A stretch of 64,000 bases of DNA from Hybos culiciformis (Eukaryota; Arthropoda; Insecta; Diptera; Hybotidae), in contig OZ023275.1 in NCBI GenBank assembly GCA_964007475.1, positions 38,993,381 to 39,057,380 on the forward strand, read 5' to 3'. Below the pieces are notes generated by a model. The model was not told where the DNA came from, ran no database searches, and saw only the letters and a list, made by a program, of their open reading frames with translations. The position numbers and the translations under genes are program-made. Positions within the stretch are counted from its first letter, which is position 1, and each line of letters begins with the position of its first letter. Shown one piece after another: positions 12,966 to 25,880 of this stretch.

Positions 12966-15900
12966 TTAGTGACAGCCACAGCTTTTAACAACCATATTCT
13001 TATATTTCTTTAAATTAACATTTTCCTCATTTAAATGATATAAAACTGGTAAGGCGCCCAGTTTTGTTGGAGCACAACAAGGTTTTGGAACTTTTGGATT
13101 CATTAGATGTACCAATGTTTGAACTGAAAAATATTAAAATATTTTATTAGGAATAAATTTAATAATTATGTTTTAAAAAAATATTGATTATATGAAAAAT
13201 GAAAAAAATAATTTGGATATTTTAGAGAGTTTTTGAACTTCACTAAACCATTCTTTTCAGCTTTTAATATTAATTTATATTGCAGAATGAGTCGTTGGAA
13301 CCAATATTATTAGAAAACTAAAGAAGTGAAGGAATGACTTATAAACATGTCTTTTCTGAAGCAGTATAACTTAAAAAAAAAAACAATGGATTAAATTAGA
13401 AATTTTACCTATGGCATGATTTGTGGCATTCATATGAGCATTGAGGGGAAAGGAACATTCACCGCTACAATAAAATGCTGAATAACCTTCTGGTGCTATT
13501 ATCCAATCGTGCCAGCTTAAATCTTTAAAATTAATATATAAAGTTTGAATTCCACAAGTTTTTGTTCTACTCATGTCCATGTTACGGTGATGTTCTGTTA
13601 ATGGATTTCTGGCTTCCGATCTGTTTCTTCGTCTATTATTAACGTTAACATTATTACCGTTAACGCCGCGTTTTTTTCTAGATTTTTTGATATTTTTAGC
13701 TTTAGTTTTCATAATCTAAAATTAATGTTAAAATGAATATATAATAAATCTTATCAATAATCTTATTACTTCTGGTGCGTTAAAAAATCCAATCATGAAT
13801 GGTTGATATTGATCATCTCCGCGTACATTAACTAGTCCAATATCATCTAATTTAATTTCATGATCTGGTCTTCCTATTGTATGAGCAGCAATATATAGTC
13901 CTTTATTTTCTTCTGGAGATCTTAACCAATTTGACAATCCTTCAGTTACATTCATTTCTAACCAACCTAAAAAATTTATTACCATTAATTTTTTTTTGTT
14001 AATAATTGAAATATAATTTTAAAAATTAGTTTTCGAAACGTTATTAAACTAGTTTTCAGTTTTTGTCAAATTTTTACATAAATAAAGTATTCATGATCTC
14101 GAGGATTTCAAATCATGAATTTTTTGAAAGAACGAATTTGTGAAAAAATACCATGATATTCTGAAGTTGTGTTTATTGTTGATAAAAATAATAGTTCTTT
14201 TTCATCGTCCGCTCTAACAATAGAATAAACAGTGATAACAAATTTTTTTTCTGCTCCCGTATATTTTCCAATTAATGGATTTTGAAAAATTCGGAGTTCA
14301 GCCATCATTAAAATAGCATCGTTGCTGACTTCAGATGCATCAAACCAAAGTCTTCTACCATGTTCATGCCTCATTCCGGAAGCAGGTTCTAAAAATACAA
14401 CAAAAATATCAGAATTTTTTTTTAGCATATTTAGGATCAATATATGAAATTAAAATTTGGGCGTTTATTTAAAGTAAACACCGTAATGAAAATTTTCTAT
14501 TGTCTGCACTACAAATTATATTCCATACTATACTTTTCAATACAATGCTCCTATATATAGAGTTTTTAAAAAAATTCAATTTATATTTTACTTTTGTTGG
14601 TGGTCTTAAAAATAAACAAGGAATTTGTGTTTATATTATATTAGCTTTTAAGAAATCCAATTATGTGTCGGATTTTTTCGTTATAATATAAAACACAACA
14701 TACCTATTTATATACGCAAGTTGTATTCAAAATTTTACACCACAAATTTAAAAAAAAAAAACAGAATTTAAGGATGTTTAATAAAATATTGATATTTTTT
14801 AATGTTTAAAAAAGTTAAAAGAAGTATTATTAGTTTCTTATTTTTTTCAAAGTGAAGAAAAATAATTTATATTTATGCTCTTGGATAAAAAATGACAAAA
14901 TTTTCAATCTTTTTTTTTTTAAATAAAAATATGCATTTTCTATAAAACCTGAATATTCACAGTGGCATTATCAAAGGTACATAATTATTTTTTTTTTAAT
15001 TCTGAGAAAAAACAGGTAAAAGATTCATTTTAAAAATAATATAAATACAAAAAACATTCTATCTTAGCGCCGCAAAATGTGTACAATCTTGACTCATTAT
15101 ACTTTATACATATAACAATAAATAAAGGAAATAATGCATTAATTTTTCATTCATTTTTATATATTATTAAATAATTTCTTTTTTAATAATAAATGCAATT
15201 GAAATAAAACTTACTTCCCAGTTCCTAAGCCAGAGTTTGTTAAAAAAAAAGAAAAAAAAAAGTATAATACCTGAATCTAAATTTTGATAGAAGATTCTCA
15301 TTTCTATCTACTTTTATTGTAATAAGTATGTTCGTGTTGCATTTTTTCATTAAAAAAATATATATGTACTATTGTAATTATAGCTACTTGTACTTTTAGG
15401 TACTTCTCAAAATCGCAAATTGTTCTTAAAGACAATTTTACTATTATTAGTTCAGGAATCAGGACGATATCATATAAAAATCAAAACTAGATTAAATGAT
15501 TACTATAATATCTGGATATATACAATATAATAATATATATACATAATATCACAAACATTTTTTGCTCAATTTGAGTGATACTTATATCATTTTACTCCTT
15601 TGTGTGACACTAATATCATTTAACTCCTTGGCACATCTCTTAATGAACTATGAATTTGCTTTCAAAATAAAATTATTAGGTATAATAGTGACATTTAAAA
15701 TCAAGTTTCGAGTCACTACATTCAGAAAGAAAGAAATACGGTACTAACACGATACTAAATACGACTAATACTAATACTCAACAGCTTTCTATCCAATGCA
15801 GTCTCCGTTACGAAGAATTGGTTATAATTTTAATTGGGATAAATAATTCCAATTTTATATCTAAAAAATAATATGTATCAAAAAATTCCGAACTTACTTC

Positions 15901-18900
15901 TATGATTCAAAAATGTCATTATCATATCGTATTGATCTATAGCTTTTTTATCCAAATCTGTAATGAAATTTTCATTGTCAACATCTCTTTTATTACGATT
16001 TTTAATTCCTTCTTCTTGTATTAGATCCTCATTAAGATTTTCTTCACTCAATCTGTGATATGCATCCAATAAAAATTGTGGCGCTGATTTCCTAATGTAT
16101 TATAAAACAATTTTTATTAATTATTTTTTGTGGCGAATTTTAATAAATTTGATAAATTCAATTCCCAAAAATAAAACTTAGTTTAAAAAACTTGGATAAC
16201 AATTATTGTTTTTTTTATACATATAGTAATTAAATTGAAATCAAACGTAAACTTTAGAGTTATACGAGAAATTTAATTTTTTTTAAATCGACACTCTAAA
16301 AGGTTAGCATCTGAAATCTAGCAATTTCAATTTTACTTAATCAAAATTAAAAATAATTTATGAATAAAAAAAATTTTTTTTATAGACACAATGTCTCCAA
16401 TAATAATTTCGGGATATTTACAGAAATCCAAAAAATTAATCTCAAAAATATGAATAATTGATTAAATTTTGTCAGTCGGTTCAGAGAAAGGAGTTATTAA
16501 CTGGTTTAAGTTAAGTTTAGTTTAGAGACACTTAAAAAAAATGTTAGCCACGAAAGGGTCCAAGAATTCGGACTGGAGGATGATAATTCGGATAATATTT
16601 TAAATTGAATGTTGAAAACGGGCTCCACTGAGGTATCTTCTGTTTAATTTTATCAATGTTATAGATCTCTTTTTATTTGAGGCTTTTCAATTTACCCTCT
16701 ATTTGCAAATTTTATATAAAATTCATAACTTTTATATAAAAATTAAAAATTACTTGAAATAAATATTTCAATTTGAACACATACAGAAATAATGTATAAA
16801 ATTTTTTTTTTATATATTTTTCTACAAAATCTGAGTAAAACCAGTATATCGTTAATTTATTTATTTTTTTTATTTTTTTTTTTATAAAAATATAAATAAA
16901 TATTAATTATATTCTTTGCGCTTTAATAGTATTATAAACTTTTAATTTTTAATCAAGAAACATGAACAGAATAAGAGTTCCTTATATTTGAAGATATTAT
17001 TATAATTTTGGCATTAATGTATTTAGGTATGTGTACTGTATTATATATGTATGTACCTCCTATCTACTACATGTAGGTATTTTTTATTTTTTTATTTTCA
17101 ATTAGTTTTTGGGCTTCTTAATCATATAAAAAAATGCTCTAATTAATTAAGGGGAATTATCTTATTCAAAGTTTAATGGTTCATCAAATTCTAGTTAATC
17201 TTATTTTTAATTAAATATAAAAATGCAGCCATGCATTTATTTTTTTTGGTTTAGATTGCTTTTGTTAACTTTTTGAAGGGGTTGGAAACTCCTACATTTA
17301 AAATTATGTTTTATGATAATTCAAATAAAAATTTCTTTTACACAGGTAGGGTACATGTTTTCATTAATAAAAAAATTTTACTTATGTAAATAAAAATGTT
17401 TTTAAGTCCTAAAAATTGTATTTAAGTCCTGTGATTTGAAAAATTTTCTTCTACTATCTCAAATACTAAGTCTTACTTTTTTTTTTAAGATTTCGATGTC
17501 TTACAGGGTTGGACTGGCCCACCGGGACACCGGGACATTTCCCGGTGGGCCGGTAATATTTGGGCCGATAAATTAAAACTTTTTATTACTAATTATTTTA
17601 AAGATACAATGGAATCTGATTTAAATATATTTTGATTGGAAATAATTTTGGGAAAGAATCGAAGTATAATAATAGTACGGTACTCAGTGCTAAACAATTA
17701 TACTTTGAAAATGCAGTAAACAGGAAAGTTATATTCAGAAAAATATATTAATTAAAAAAGAAAACAGGGTAAAAAAAAAATATTTGTTAATTGATTCGAT
17801 GAGACTGCAACTCTCTAGTCCTCTTTTGTGCTAAAATATATGAAATGTATAAGATTTCCGTGGCCTGCAACTCATTTGACTTAGATTTAAATAATCGTCA
17901 TGTTTGAAAACAAAATTGAAAATGCTGTAAACAGGAAAGTTATATTCAGAAAAATATATTAATTAAAAAAGAAAACAAGGTAAAAAAAAAATATTTGTTA
18001 ATTGATTCGATGAGATTGCAACTCTCTAGTCCTCTTTTGTGCTAAAATATATGAAATGTATAAGATTTCCGTGGCCTGCAACTCATTTGACTTAGATTTA
18101 AATAATCTTCATGTTTGAAAACAAAATCGAACATAGATTATTTATTCAAAAAGTGTTATTAAAATTTAAAGCTCAAAAACCATATTGGAAATCAATTAAA
18201 AAAGATTTCATAAAAGTTTATATTTTAATAGTGTTAGTTGTGTTCCCAGAAACTTTAAAATTAAAAGCAACATTTATGATATCAGAAAATTTAGAAATTT
18301 GTTAAGGAGTTATTGTAACTTGATTGAATCGTTAAAACAGCTAAAGATATATTCTCCTTTTCGTTAGAGTGAAAATAGACGGATGGGTTCATGATTTACA
18401 AATACTTAATTTAATTCTTTCCCAATATTCCAATTTAATTAACAATAATTCTTAAAATTTTTCGTTCAGTTCCTATACTTTTTTTTATATAGTATTGAAT
18501 TTAAAAATTAGGGAACCTAGTGTTTATAGAAATGCGTATTTATTTCGGCCTATATTCTAAATAAGCATTGCATTTTTTTATATAGAGAAGTGGATAAGCA
18601 ATGTTTTTTTTATATAGAGAAATGGGCCGGTAGTCCGAAACCTCCCGGTTTAATTTTTATAGCCAGTCCAACCCTGATGTCTTATAAAAAATAAATTCAA
18701 AATTATTTTAAAAATCAGAGCTAAAGTAGTTGCCAAATCAGGAAAAAATGTTTATCATCTTTTTAAGATTATAATAATTAATATAAGAGGAATATATGTA
18801 GTAAGTGTAATTTTTTTTGTGAAATTAAAATAATGTACCTTATTGATAAGTGTCCATGTCTGGGTCGATCCGGTAGTCCTAAAAATTGCAAAATTTCGAT

Positions 18901-19680
18901 TTCAACTTCTCTTTTATCAATATCATCTAATTCTCTTTGCTGAAAAATACAAAAAGAAAAGTAAGTACTTTGAAGATAATTTTTATTTCAAAACAATATT
19001 ATGTACGTATTAAACAAAGAATTCGAAGATGCTAAATCTTCTAATAACTTATAATTATCTATATAAAATAGTAACATAAATTTGGACATGTTTAACACTT
19101 GGAGAGGCATACTTTTAAAAAAAAATATATACTTTTTTCTGCTACATATGATAAAAAAACTTTCTTTCAGGAGTATACATTATGAAATAAAAAATCACAT
19201 GAACGATATTGCAGGCCTGTTCAATTATTGAAAATAACAAATGGTCGAATGTTTATTATCGTCCTAATCGAACCGAATCTCTTCTCTATTTGCACAATCA
19301 TCGTCTTTTATATAGTTGTACTGCGTATTTAAAATCTCGTTAGTTTACCTAATATCTAGCAAGAAGGGTATATTCAGAGCCAAATTCTAAAAATGCATTA
19401 AAAATTTGTTTTTTCTGTTGCAAATCAAGAAAAAATATTTTTAAATAAAAGGAAACTAAGTACTAAAAAATAATAAAATTTTAATTAATTAATTAATAAA
19501 AAAAAAAATTAAATTATTCACCATAATTGTATTTAAACCGTCATCTACATAAACTCCAGAAAAACTGCTATTAATTTCATTAATTAAATTTAAATAAATT
19601 ACAAAAATTATTAAAATTAAATTCATTTCGTATTTTAAATTTAATTTTAGAGAGATAATAAAAAATTTACAAAAATACAA
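12966..19680 (-). CDS. gbb: BMP ligand of the glass bottom boat (BMP5/6/7/8) class
   Basis: Secreted TGF-beta superfamily ligand for type I/II receptor kinases. Exons in transcript order: 19680-19522, 18939-18839, 16091-15898, 14388-14152, 13966-13770, 13715-13409, 13123-12966; phases agree throughout, giving 450 aa. A second in-frame ATG at 19626 (432 aa) sits directly before a hydrophobic signal peptide ([14 protein letters not shown]) and may be the real start. The prodomain carries gbb-like motifs such as [23 protein letters not shown] and LDDIGL. Furin site RKKR|G gives a 138-residue mature ligand with all seven cysteines (CGIQT, YCSGEC, CCAPT, CGCH) and the sequon NAT in [10 protein letters not shown] further basic site, NRNKR|D, lies inside the prodomain. 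SWHDW replaces the usual GWHDW. The E2-E3 intron (16092-18838) hosts a hAT-type element. Confidence 0.95.
14389..15897 (-). other. gbb intron 3
   Basis: Bounded by GTAAGT at 15897 and a TTTTTAG acceptor ending at 14389 (minus strand). It is AT-rich low-complexity DNA; I see no exon, RNA gene or mobile element in it. Confidence 0.7.
17504..18676. mobile_element. hAT-type nonautonomous DNA element
   Basis: Perfect 15-bp terminal inverted repeats, CAGGGTTGGACTGGC at 17504 and its reverse complement ending at 18676, are flanked by a perfect 8-bp duplication, ATGTCTTA, at 17496-17503 and 18677-18684. An 8-bp duplication with CAG-type ends is the hAT hallmark. Subterminal DNA is strikingly GC-rich for this window (CCCACCGGGACACCGGGA and GGGCCGGTA near both ends). 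The interior is AT-rich and holds a roughly 211-bp tandem duplication. The only open frame (18111-18305) shows no recognisable transposase motif, so the element must be mobilised in trans, if at all. It sits inside a gbb intron. Confidence 0.88.
17707..18128. repeat. two tandem copies of a ~211-bp unit inside the hAT-type element
   Basis: The units start at 17707 and 17918 with GAAAATGC(A/T)GTAAACAGG and stay nearly identical to their ends, with only a handful of substitutions. This indicates a recent duplication within the element. Confidence 0.85.
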
Positions 19681-22299
19681 ACTGAAGAAATATTGTTATT
19701 ATTAATTTTATTTAATTTTAATTAATATTTCTTGTCTTCATTTGACGTTTTCTTTTTTCAACTTCTATTTATTGTTTTTATTTTTATTTGTGTTGTTTTG
19801 TATTTTATTGTAAAGAATTATATTAAATATTTGTTTTTTTTTTTTTATTATTATTTTATATTTTTTTTTAAAAACAAGTTTTCCTTTTCAATTCTGTAAA
19901 ATTTTTAACAAGAAATAATTTTATAAAAATATTACGTACATAATATTTTGATATCTAGGTATAATGCGGTATAAAAATAATTAAAAATATTAAAATATCA
20001 AAATAAATAAAATAATTAATTAGAAAAAAATCCTTAAATAATTATTAAAAACTACATTATATATACCGAACAGACAGAATAAAATACAAAAAAAAATAAT
20101 GCCCAATTTAAAAAAAAAAAATAAAAAAAATTAATATATAATTTCTTGAGTATAATAAAAAGAAATTTAAGTGAACTCTTAAGAGTATCTAATATAACTG
20201 AAGTAAATTTTTACTCACTGTCTGCTAAAAAGAGTTTCTGTTTATTTTTTCATTTAAATTCATTTGCGCATTTTTTTTTTTTTTTCGATTTTACATCTTT
20301 AAGATACTTTTTATCTGTATATGTAGGTAACTTATTTTTCTTATTTTTCTTATATTAAAATAAGTTGTATATTGATCGTAGTAATCAGATATTATAATTT
20401 CCATCCGCCTTTAGGTTAAACAATTTTTTTTTTTTTAAAACGCTCTTCTCTGCGTTTATTTAATATTTAATACTCATCAGCTGCATCAAGCGCTTTTCAC
20501 TGCTTTTATTTAATTTCTAATACTCATCAGCTGCAGCAAGATCCGTAAACTATTCGCTTTACTGATCTGATAATATTTAAGTAATGACGATTGCTATATT
20601 ATATTTTCCAAATCTAAAATAAAAAAAGAAATTTTGTTGTACCTAAGTTTAGTAGTTTCGATAGTTAAACAAATGTATTTTAAAATCGATCATAGAAATA
20701 ATTTTTAAAATGTTGAAATTCTAGAATCTAGAGTAGACACATACAGCATAAACATTTCTGGATTGAGATTTTAAATAAACAATTTGAGACATACTACAAT
20801 TAGGCATTGAATGACACTATTAAGGGGGTCTTCTACTCTAGAGGCTCGAATTTCGAGCGTTTTTCGGCAGTCGATAAAAAAAAAGCATTTGATAATTTTA
20901 CTATCCATTTTTTTATCATGTGTTTATTTATATTTAAAGAATACACAAAATAAATTTCAAAAAAAAAAAAATTTTTTTTCATCAAGTTATGCATCCTTGA
21001 AGTAGAGGGGGGAAAAAAAAAGCAGTGTCCTCATCACCATGATTTCCGCCCTTGTGGTCATCTGAAAAATAAAACAATGATGGATTCTTGATTAGTATGA
21101 ATGTCGCTATCGCATGAACCAACGAAACTGAAAAAAAATTTTTTTTCATAAAATGGCGGCTACTCAAAAATAAAGGTCGATTTTTTCACTAATTTTTCAA
21201 CTTTGTCGAATTTTTTAAAAATATTAAAAATTTTTAATTTTTATTTTTTGTTGGTTCATGCGTTAGAGAGATATATAAAGAATATTAAAACTATTTTCTC
21301 TTGTTATCACGGGACGTTAGATACTCCTTCCTCCCAGAACTTAATTTTTTAGGAGAACTTCAAAATTATAATTATTTAATTTACAAACCAGAGAGTAGAA
21401 AAAAAGGTTGTATTTGAATATCTTAATACTTTTAGTAGTTGGTTTTGGTTGCACTATACTATATTTATATTATTATATTGGAATGAAATAAATTAAGTTA
21501 AGTTAATCCGAAGTGCCTTATTGTAAATTCTTATGTAATAAAAAAAGTTAACTTTTTGCAAGGAAACTCGAATGACTTTACAAGTTTCTACCAAATTATT
21601 AAGGTTTTATTTGTTCGTAAAAACTTGTTATGTGATATAATTTTTTTGGATATCTATATATGTATACTCATAATAATTGAAAATGTGATTGCGAAGTGAG
21701 TTTGTCGGGAAGATATCTACCTAAATTGAATTTCATTTTTAGTAATGAATTCAAATCTATAATCTGACTGCTTATTGATATGGTCAGTATATGGGGGAAC
21801 TTTGTTTAGTTTAGGTATTTTCTTAAATGTTGGGCCTTTATTTTTTCCAGTGATGAAGTATGTATATTTAAAAAAAACACATTAATTAGTCCGTATATAT
21901 TATTTTCCAAAATAAAAACAATAAACTATCAATAAAACTTTTTTTTTTAACAAAATTAATTTATTTATTTATACATTTGACAAAACTAAAATTAAAAATA
22001 AAAAAATTAAGTATTTTCAAATAATTATTAGATGTTAACGATTTTTTTTTTGCTATAAAAAAGAATTGTGGTAAAAAAATCGATTTTCACCATGAACCGC
22101 CCAATAATTCTTCGTTTTCAGAACATTCCCTTTTTTATTGTACAAAATTTCGGAACATCTTTGAATGACATAAAACTGGTTGCGTATGTGTGTGCTTAGA
22201 AGAAGACGACGAGACGAGTTGGTAAAAAAACCTATGACATTTTGTGATCATTACACATTTTGTCCAATAATAAATTTTTAAATAAATTATTTAAAAGGT
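19681..22299. other. AT-rich intergenic region upstream of gbb
   Basis: It must contain the gbb promoter (transcribed to the left), but no distinct core promoter can be assigned. Other contents are a 2 x 50-bp tandem repeat at 20441-20540, a palindrome GCTCGAATTTCGAGC near 20842-20856, and a moderately GC-richer stretch near 21000-21180 without coding signal. Confidence 0.5.
20441..20540. repeat. 2 x 50-bp tandem repeat
   Basis: Units 20441-20490 and 20491-20540 align end to end without gaps and share the block AATACTCATCAGCTGCA. They differ at roughly seven positions. The content is noncoding. Each unit contains CAGCTG, an E-box palindrome. Confidence 0.8.
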
Positions 22300-22801
22300 A
22301 AAATAATAAAATTATAAAATACAGTGAATTATTAATTGAAAATATTATTGTGTGAACATTTTAATGAGATTTAAGTGAAGAAATTTTACAAGTAATTTTA
22401 CACGAAAAATATTTTTTGGGGGGAAATCAATAAAATTTTAATTTTTCTATTTGTAAGAAAGTGTGTGTGTGAATTTTTAAAACGCGAAATGTGTAACCTA
22501 GTGTTGGTTAAGGTGCATATAGAGTGGCAGAGTGAATATAGTTAGTTCTCCCTCCTCCGGTTTTTTTTTTTTTGTACAAGTGAATTTGTGTGCGGGCATT
22601 TAGGCTGGTAGTGTTTAGTATCTTATCTACACTAGCAGTCAATGCGATAATGTGTAATTTTTTTTTGATGTAAACAAAAATGTGAACGAAAATACAGGGT
22701 GAATGCAGAGAATTTTAAACAGTACGGTGTTCTGGATGTTGGGTATTCTTAATTCCGATTTCATTCATTTGGAATAATAATTTTCTTTAAGATTTATTAA
22801 G
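22300..22801 (+). other. candidate noncoding 5' exon
   Basis: This stretch is less AT-extreme than its flanks, rich in GTGTG/GTGAA words typical of insect leaders, and ends at a good donor (TTAAG then TAAGTG, donor GT at about 22800-22801). No ORF of note is present. It could be a first exon of the plus-strand KIAA0232-like gene at 33.6 kb, or of an unseen noncoding transcript. This is inference from composition and the donor only. Confidence 0.25.
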
Positions 22802-25403
22802 TAAGTGCTGGTGGTTAGTGTAAGCATAATAAAAAAAACAATATTACCAAGAAAAGTGTATTATTTTATTTCCGAAACAAACCTTATTCTTATTTTGTTT
22901 TAACATATCTAAGCTACTTTGTGTTTCTTTCCGGAATAACCAAAATATTAATAACTTACATTATGTACATATTATGAAGGTATCTACGTGTACATGATAA
23001 TAAAGAATTTTGTCTTGAAAAAGCTATTTAAAATTAATAATGATGTACCTTGTTCATCTAACAATTTTAATCTTGTTTGCATTATTCGATAAATGATATT
23101 TATTTTTCACTATTTAATTATTTTTTAATAGATTTTTAAAACAAAAGTTTTCAATTTACATATCACTAAAGCTAAACTTTATAAATGTATGTATATAAAT
23201 ATATAATGCTTGTAGGTATGTATTTAAACTTTTTTTTCTAAATTAATAAAATCATTTTTTTATTTAAAAAACATATCCATCTAACTAGGTATATGGTAAT
23301 TTTTTTAACGCCAAAATGATACAAGTTGAATTTATGCACTTTAGGGTAATATTTATTTGTGTATGTGAAATTACATTATATTCAGCTAAGTATGTTGTGT
23401 ATCAAACAGTTTCTACTATTCAAAAAAAAAAAATACGTCTAATTTGAGCGCGCATGATCGACGTTTATTATAAATATGGTCTGGTAAAAAATAAAAAAAT
23501 AACATTTATATACAATTCACAATTGTTTTAAGATAAAAAAAAAGTTACATTAAAAATTAAATATTGCAATAATTTGTTATTCTTCTTAAGGCATGAAGGT
23601 ACCTAACGGTTTCCATAAAATTGAAGGTAAGGCAGGACAATTTGAGTTTTTAATTTCAGAAAAATCTTGGTTCAATTAGAGTTTAATATACGAACCCTAC
23701 ACAAGGTACATAACATATTTCAAAAATATTTTAAACATGGTCTCGAAAACTAAGCTACCTATACCTATTTTTGGTGTTCTATAAGAATCCATAATCAGAT
23801 TGCGGCGCCGCCGAAATTATCGGATAATCCTCGGTTTTTTTTTATCTTTAATGAATGAAGAATTTAATTTTGAATATTTTATTCGCAAGCCAGTTAAATT
23901 CTAGAAAAATAAATTTTGAAAACACTTAAAATTATTCCTTTTATTATTTTTTTAAGTCATTGGATACTAAAAATTGTTTAAATTTATAATTTTTGCTTGT
24001 GTTTGAATAATTTTTATAAAATATACAAAATTTATGATTTAAATTTCTCAACCAGTGATATATATAATTATGGTGTGTAGATTTTTGCTACACACACTGC
24101 TTAACTATTTATGGTGGTGTGTTGTTTTTTTTGATAAATTTTTATCTATGCCTATATGAACAATATTTTTTCGCATTTGTGTGCGAACTTTTTCTTTGAC
24201 ATTTTAATTTTTACACCATATACCTACCTATAAAAACTTTCAATCTCACCATGCACATAACATTGGTACATATTAATATTATTCTTTATCTCTTTCTCGC
24301 ACTTTTGTTTCCTTATTTGATTGACACAAAATTTTATACGAAAAAAAAAAAAAAAATTGAATTCCTTTTCTTTTTCAAATTTCATCAATTAGCAGAAAAA
24401 AGAACCTGCAGAAAATTAGTAGAGAACGATAAAGAAAAAGAAAATTTTTTTCTTTTTTTTTAAATTAAAAAAAAAAAAAAATAAAATAAAATAATAAAAA
24501 AATAAATAGAAAAAAAAAATAATTTTATTTAATATATAATTAAAATTCTGAACATAAAATCAAAATGATTTCCGTGAAACAATAAAAAAAAAAAAAAAAA
24601 TTTAAAATAAAAAAAAAAAAAAAGTAATCATCATCACATCATCATAATGTAAAAAAAAATTAAATAAAAAAAAGCTTTGATTTAAATTAAAAGGTATTTT
24701 TTAAGCAAAAATAAAAAAAAAAAAATGGGTAATTTTAATTTTTTGTTATGAAATTGTTTTAATTTAATTAAAATTTAATTTTTTTTATTATTTTTCAATT
24801 TAACTTTACAACCTAAATTAAATTAAATTAAAAAAAAAAATAAAAATTTATTCAATAATAAATTCTTCTTAATAATGCCTACAAAAGTACAAAGTAAAGC
24901 CATATGAAAAAAAAATATTTTTTTTTCTTTATTGTGGCGAAATTTACAAAATTAGCGCGTAAAATAAATAAAAAAATTTTTTTTTTTTTTTGTGAAATGC
25001 AAAAATCTAAATTTTAGAATGTATCTTATTAGTTATAGATACATATACCTATTATACGACGTATCTAAATCTTTATAAATAAGAAGAAACTGCAACTTGA
25101 AAGGGAGAAGGGTGTGAGGCTGTATCGAGGAAACGGGGCGTTCCGAGAAAAATGCTTTTGGATTTGGACACGCTTCTATTCCCTCATTAAGTTTCGGCCA
25201 CATCGGGCTTGTGTATTACTAAAGTTTAGCTATAAATTAGTTTACGCGATTAGTGACAGCAATATTTTTTTCATTATTTTGTCATTCAGAGACCCGAAAT
25301 TCATGCTCTTAAAATAATCTTTAAAGTATGCATGTACTTATGCTTTTAACAAATATACCCATCCTTAAATGTGCACTAAAAATCCTAAAAGGTAGTTTAT
25401 CTT

Positions 25404-25520
25404 AAAAAAAAAAAAAAACATTTAATTGATAGAAATTCCAGTCTGAGGTGGGAATTGAACCCATGATCGAATACGCAGTAGATAGCTGATAATGGTAATA
25501 TCATTACATCATGACGGCCG
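25404..25520 (-). mobile_element. tRNA-derived SINE fragment
   Basis: Read on the minus strand, this begins near GGCCGTCATGATGTAATG and carries a pol III B-box-like GGTTCAATTCC (25451-25461 complement) followed by CCACCTCAGACTGGAATTTC. It then ends in a run of T (A-rich on the plus strand). Insect tRNA-derived SINEs often have a GGTTCGAATCC box followed by a CAGACTGG-like segment. No cloverleaf or acceptor stem can be folded, so it is not a functional tRNA. Confidence 0.5.
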
Positions 25521-25849
25521 ACGATATATATATACTTATATCTAAATACTTATACAATATGCAACGCAAATTGTTTTTAATAAAAAAGTTTACAAACATC
25601 ATAGGACATAGACTACCTCTGTCTCTAGGTAGGTGGGTACTTATATGCTCATATACTTGTATGTATACAAATGCATTTGAATTAAAAATTAAAAAAAAAA
25701 AAGTTCAACATTAATGAACTTTATTTAAAATAAGGTTCTTAATTATTGAGACTCAAATTCCAATCTCGTAATCCCAATTACAACCTTGAAACAAAAATAA
25801 AAAAAAAAAAAAAAAACATTTCAAATATTTATATAAAATCTTTAACCAG

Positions 25850-25880
25850 TTATTTAATAGTTATTTAATAGTTATAACCT
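25850..25880. repeat. short tandem duplication
   Basis: AGTTATTTAAT is repeated about two and a half times. Simple noncoding slippage repeat. Confidence 0.6.

Larger units (their letters stand above)
16092..18838 (-). other. gbb intron 2
   Basis: The donor (minus strand) follows ...TCAATAAG and the acceptor precedes GAAATCAGCG. The intron is 2.7 kb, of which 1.17 kb (17504-18676) is a hAT-type element. The rest is AT-rich DNA without visible features. Confidence 0.8.

Noticed and set aside
18111..18305. 64-codon frame inside the hAT-type element
   Set aside because: No zinc-finger BED, RNase H-like or hAT dimerisation motif is visible; too short to call a transposase remnant.
25451..25461. 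Possible tRNA gene around a B-box
   Set aside because: No acceptor stem pairing, no anticodon arm and no proper A-box; better explained as a SINE fragment.
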